Shown here piece by piece: positions 61,231 through 64,000 of a stretch of DNA of 64,000 nucleotides. Source of the stretch: JAYOEY01 sp038116945 (lineage in GTDB: Bacteria; Pseudomonadota; Alphaproteobacteria; MPNO01; UBA2964). The notes below the pieces were generated by a model. The model saw nothing but the letters and a program-made list of their open reading frames with translations, made no database searches and had not been told where the DNA came from. A program made the position numbers and the translations under genes. Position 1 is the stretch's first letter; each line of letters starts with the position of its first letter. The stretch is taken from positions 10,868 through 74,867 of the forward strand of contig JAYOEY010000017.1 in assembly GCA_038116945.1 (NCBI GenBank), in the 5' to 3' direction.

Positions 61231-62412
61231 ATGACCCGAAATCCTTTAGGCGACCGTCTCCGCTTCGGCGTGTTTCTCGCGCCGTTCCATGCGCTGAACG
61301 AAAACCCCACCGTGATGTTCGAGCGCGACATGCGGCTCGCGATCCTGCTCGATCGGCTGGGTTACGACGAGCTGTGGGTGGGCGAGCATCATTCCGGCGG
61401 GTTCGAGACGATCGCCGCACCGGAAATCTTCATAGCCGCCGCGGCGATGAAGACGACGCATATCCGTCTCGGCACCGGCGTGCGCTCGCTGCCCTACGTG
61501 CATCCCTTCATGCTGGCCGATGCGATGGTGCAGCTCGACCATATGACCAGGGGGCGCGCGATGTTCGGCGTCGGGCCGGGCGCGCTGCCCTCGGACGCGC
61601 AGATGATCGGGGTCGATGCGCGCCAGTCGCGCCGCATGATGGAAGAGGCGCTCGAGGTCATCGTGCCGCTGCTGGAAGGCGAAACGGTGACGCGCAGCAC
61701 AGACTGGTTCACGGTCGACCGCGCGCGGCTGCAGCATGCGTCCTACACCAAACCGAGGATGGAGATGGCGATCACCGCGGTGCGTTCGCCCGCCGGCGCG
61801 CTGATCGCCGGCCGGTTCGGGCTGGGCATTCTGTCGCTTGGCGGTCATTCGGACGCCGCGCTCGGGGCTTATGCGAAAAACTGGGCGATCTGCGAGGAGA
61901 CGGCAGCGGAAAACGGCAGGACGGTCGACCGGCGGCAGTTCCGCATCGCGGTGCAGATGCATATTGCCGAGACCCGGGAGCAGGCGCGAAGGGATATCGA
62001 TTTCGGTGTCGAACAGTGGGGCGGCTACGCGCGCGACGTGCTGCCGAACGGGCCGATCCCGAAGGACGTGCAGAGCAATATCGGCGATTTCGTCACCTCG
62101 ACCGGGCGCGCCCTGGTCGGCACGCCGGACGACGCCATCGCGGCCATCGAACGCATGCAGGAAGGCTCGGGCGGGTTCGGCGTGGTGATGTTCATGGCGC
62201 ATGACTGGGCCGACTGGCCGGCCACGCAACGCTCCTACGAGCTTTTCGCGCGCCATGTCATGCCGCATTTCCAGGGCACGCTGGAGCCGCGCCAGGCGAG
62301 CTACGACGAGGCCGCCCGCCGCCAGCCGGAATTCCGCGAGGCGGCGGTGCAGGGCGTCGCGGCGGCTATCGATAAATACGAATCCGGACCGGACGGGAAG
62401 AAATACCGCTAG
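61231..62412 (+). CDS. LLM-class flavin-dependent monooxygenase
   Basis: 393-aa luciferase-like enzyme of the same subgroup as the one at 16174: FGVFLAPFHALNENPT start, GEHHSGGFETIAAPE (about residue 50) and MFGVGPGALPSDAQMIG (about 112). It would oxygenate a small organic compound with reduced flavin. ATG at 61231 with AAGGGGAA upstream. Its stop and that of the convergent hydrolase share the 4-base palindrome CTAG (62409-62412). Confidence 0.9.
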   Translation: MTRNPLGDRLRFGVFLAPFHALNENPTVMFERDMRLAILLDRLGYDELWVGEHHSGGFETIAAPEIFIAAAAMKTTHIRLGTGVRSLPYVHPFMLADAMVQLDHMTRGRAMFGVGPGALPSDAQMIGVDARQSRRMMEEALEVIVPLLEGETVTRSTDWFTVDRARLQHASYTKPRMEMAITAVRSPAGALIAGRFGLGILSLGGHSDAALGAYAKNWAICEETAAENGRTVDRRQFRIAVQMHIAETREQARRDIDFGVEQWGGYARDVLPNGPIPKDVQSNIGDFVTSTGRALVGTPDDAIAAIERMQEGSGGFGVVMFMAHDWADWPATQRSYELFARHVMPHFQGTLEPRQASYDEAARRQPEFREAAVQGVAAAIDKYESGPDGKKYR

Positions 62413-63152
62413 GGCGTATGTTTCGCCAGGAATCCGGTTACGCGTGCGAGCTGTTCCTCGATGTGATCGGGGCCTTTCCAGTCCTTCAGCATTTCGGCGT
62501 TCGGCAGCAGATCGGCGACTTCCTGTCCTGTGACGGCCGGATGGGAAATGTCGTTTCCGGGCAGCACGATGGCCGGCGTCTGGCATGACGAGACGAAGTC
62601 GCGGCTGACGCCGAATACGAATTCGCCGCCCCACAGATTCCTGCCGAAGCTCTCGACTGCATCGGCGTCGAGATCGTCGCGCGCCGCCATCAGCTCTTCG
62701 ACCCATCCTGCAAAATGTTCCGGGAAGTTTGTCGGACGTTCCGGGTTCAGCCCGATCGGGTTCTGCAGCACCATCGCGGTCACGCGGTCGGGCGCGCGCT
62801 CGGCCATCTTGAGGCAGAAGGTCGAGCCGATGCAGCCGCCGAGGACGTGGAACCTGTCGATCCCCAGATGATCCATCAACGCGAGCTGGTCGTCGGCATA
62901 GGTGTCCCAGCCATGACCGGCTTCGATGGCGCCGACCGAATTGCCGGCATTTCGCTGGTCCATCGTGACGACGCGATAGGTTTCCGACAGCACCGTCGGC
63001 CAGTCGTTCCAGACCTTCGGCGGCTGGCCGGGCGCGGCGGCCCATTGCGACGCCGCCGACCGCATGCCGCCCGGCGCGAACAGCAGGATGGGATGGCCCG
63101 AACCGGATTCTTCGTAATGGATCTCGGCGTCGGGGCGCTTCAGGACAGCCAT
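62409..63152 (-). CDS. alpha/beta hydrolase with Cys nucleophile
   Basis: 247-aa alpha/beta-hydrolase. The nucleophile elbow reads LGGCIGSTF, with Cys107 where Ser is usual; likely partners are Asp201 (LPGNDISHP) and His230 (GPDHIEE). Dienelactone hydrolases also use Cys, but the rest of this protein resembles the general esterase/lactonase group (MDQRNAGNS). It starts 1 bp after the stop of the DsbA-like gene and is co-transcribed with it. Substrate unknown. Confidence 0.85.
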   Translation of the reverse strand: MAVLKRPDAEIHYEESGSGHPILLFAPGGMRSAASQWAAAPGQPPKVWNDWPTVLSETYRVVTMDQRNAGNSVGAIEAGHGWDTYADDQLALMDHLGIDRFHVLGGCIGSTFCLKMAERAPDRVTAMVLQNPIGLNPERPTNFPEHFAGWVEELMAARDDLDADAVESFGRNLWGGEFVFGVSRDFVSSCQTPAIVLPGNDISHPAVTGQEVADLLPNAEMLKDWKGPDHIEEQLARVTGFLAKHTP

Positions 63153-63153
63153 G

Positions 63154-63774
63154 TCAGCTCCTTTTCTCGGCCCCGACGCGTTCCATCAGCGCTTCCAGCG
63201 CCTCGTAGGGCTGCGCGCCGACCACGCCGAAACCGCCCGCGGCAAAGGTCGGCACGCCGGTGACGCCGTACTGGCGGGACTTGTTCCAGTCCGCGTCGAC
63301 CGCCTCCTGGAACGTCCGTTCGGTCAGCACCCTGCGCGCCTCTCCGCCATCGAGACCGGCCGATTCCGCCAGTTCGACCAGAACGTCGATATCGCCGACA
63401 TTGCGGGCATCCACAAAATAGGCGCGGTAGATCGCATCGTGCAGCGCATCGCCGCCATCCTGCGTATCGGCCCACTTGCCGAGCTCCTGCGCGAGACGGC
63501 TGTTGTATGTGTGGGTGCGCTTGCCGTAGGGCAGGCCCTCCTGGTCCATGCGCTCCTTCATCTGCAGGTACATCTGTTCCGGATCGACGCCGCGGCCGGC
63601 ATAGAGCTCGGCCATGGATTTTCCCTCCATTGGCGTTTCCGGGTGCAGCGGAAAATGCACCATGACCGCGTCGATGTTGTATTCCCGTTTGAGCTTTTCA
63701 ATACGCACGGTACTGAGATAGCACCACGGTCAGACGTAGTCGGTGAAGATCTCGAATTTGACGGGCTCGCCCAT
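63154..63774 (-). CDS. DsbA/FrnE-family thiol oxidoreductase, probable selenoprotein (in-frame UGA)
   Basis: 206-aa thioredoxin-fold protein if the UGA at 63732-63730 is read as selenocysteine. The frame from ATG 63774 gives FEIFTDYV-U-PWCYL, so the UGA lies exactly at the first Cys of the CPWC redox motif (residue 15, with Cys18 as partner). The rest is a good FrnE/DsbA-like protein: VHFPLHPETP, ELGKWADTQ and the cis-Pro loop GVTGVPTF (about residue 172). Conventional calling would start at a GTG at 63708, losing the active site and first strand. A SECIS-like stem-loop follows the UGA. A sequencing error for TGC is the main alternative. It heads a unit with the Cys-nucleophile hydrolase. Confidence 0.75.
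63693..63722 (-). promoter_or_regulatory. candidate SECIS element downstream of the in-frame UGA
   Basis: In the mRNA, CAGUAC/GUAUUG (63715-63710 and 63704-63699) pairs as a 6-bp stem with one G-U, closed by the loop CGUGC (63709-63705). A lower stem GCU/AGC is separated by an internal loop. The apical loop begins 20 bases after the UGA and has a G among its first two bases, both features of bacterial SECIS elements. Folded by eye only. Confidence 0.5.
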
Positions 63775-63830
63775 GGGAGAAATCCTTGTCGGTTGCGATG
63801 GCCTATCCTAGCGGGATGTCGCCGGAAACA

Positions 63831-63860
63831 GAAACCCCCGCGGTTTTCGGCGGGGGTTTC
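63831..63860. terminator. strong hairpin, likely terminator
   Basis: A perfect 11-bp inverted repeat GAAACCCCCGC/GCGGGGGTTTC with an 8-base loop. It lies 32 bp past the stop of the partial minus-strand gene at the window edge, for which it is the likely terminator; read on the minus strand the 3' arm is followed by TGTTTCC, a weak T tract. Confidence 0.7.
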
Positions 63861-63892
63861 ATCGTTCGGCCGGTCCGAAGATTGCGGACGGG

Positions 63893-64000
63893 TCAGGGCT
63901 TCGGAAGCGGCGCGGGGTCGGTGAAAACGTAATCGCGGCCGGCGACCGGGTTCTGGCCCGCGCCTGCAGTGAGAATCTGCCCCATGATCACTTCGGAGAC
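63893..64000 (-). CDS. thiolase-like fragment (partial, continues beyond window)
   Basis: The last 35 codons of a minus-strand frame read VSEVIMGQILTAGAGQNP followed by VAGRDYVFTDPAPLPKP and a TGA at 63893. The first 18 residues are characteristic of the N-terminal part of acetyl-CoA acetyltransferases (usually EVI.G.VLTAG.GQNPARQ), but here the protein ends within 20 residues rather than after 330 more. It may be a truncated thiolase remnant or another protein; the rest lies outside the window. A terminator hairpin follows. Confidence 0.45.
   Translation of the reverse strand, partial: VSEVIMGQILTAGAGQNPVAGRDYVFTDPAPLPKP

Noticed and set aside
63154..63708. A shorter DsbA-like gene starting at GTG 63708
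   Set aside because: It would lack the first strand and the redox motif, which are encoded intact upstream in the same frame apart from the UGA.

Overview
The window looks like chromosomal DNA of a high-GC alphaproteobacterium. Genes are tightly packed, many neighbours overlap by 1-4 bases (ATGA, GTGA, TGATG), Shine-Dalgarno sequences are of the AGGAG type, and short palindromic intergenic repeats of the kind common in alphaproteobacteria are present. A Rhodospirillales-like marine or soil heterotroph is a reasonable guess, but there is no rRNA or marker gene to prove it. I see no tRNA, rRNA, phage, transposase or CRISPR array.

The content is almost entirely catabolic and transport. 0-10.8 kb: the end of an ABC permease, an alpha/beta hydrolase, a three-gene minus-strand operon (a split thiamine-diphosphate decarboxylase plus a lone molybdopterin subunit), a heterodimeric ABC exporter with one degenerate ATP site, and an MFS transporter. 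10.8-19.5 kb: tricarballylate genes tcuA and tcuB with a polysaccharide-deacetylase-like gene, an operon of luciferase-like monooxygenase, VOC protein and amidase, then a 2-oxoglutarate oxygenase overlapping a 6-phosphogluconate dehydrogenase. 19.5-29.7 kb: GMC oxidoreductase, two UbiD-family decarboxylases, a TauD-type dioxygenase, two tandem extradiol-type ring-cleavage dioxygenases and an ornithine-cyclodeaminase homologue, which together suggest aromatic acid breakdown.

29.8-41.5 kb holds two reductive-dehalogenase-like iron-sulfur proteins, a TauE-type anion transporter, a BNR-repeat protein, a zinc alcohol dehydrogenase, a merF/GDCCVxC mercury pair, a tripartite tricarboxylate transporter with fused TctA-TctB, and an SDR lacking most of its catalytic tetrad. 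41.5-47.3 kb is a divergent unit: a MarR regulator, Lin0512 protein and cyclodeaminase homologue on one strand face three consecutive TauD paralogues and a 4,5-dihydroxyphthalate-decarboxylase-like protein on the other, all overlapping by 1-4 bases, behind a good promoter with a palindrome in its spacer. 47.3-57 kb carries an orphan histidine kinase, assorted hydrolases and dehydrogenases, a MetE-like protein, a flavin monooxygenase and a compositionally mosaic pentapeptide-repeat protein. 57-64 kb has a nitroreductase, three luciferase-like monooxygenases, a probable diiron HD-domain oxygenase and several palindromic repeat clusters.

The most striking single signal is at 63.15-63.77 kb. A DsbA/FrnE-type thiol oxidoreductase has an in-frame UGA exactly at the first cysteine of its CxxC site (UPWC), followed by a stem-loop with the geometry of a bacterial SECIS. 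It is probably a selenoprotein, and a conventional gene caller would truncate it. Other candidates for undescribed biology are the coupled TauD x3 plus Pht5-like operon, the HD-domain protein with a six-ligand diiron pattern, and the two RdhA-like proteins.
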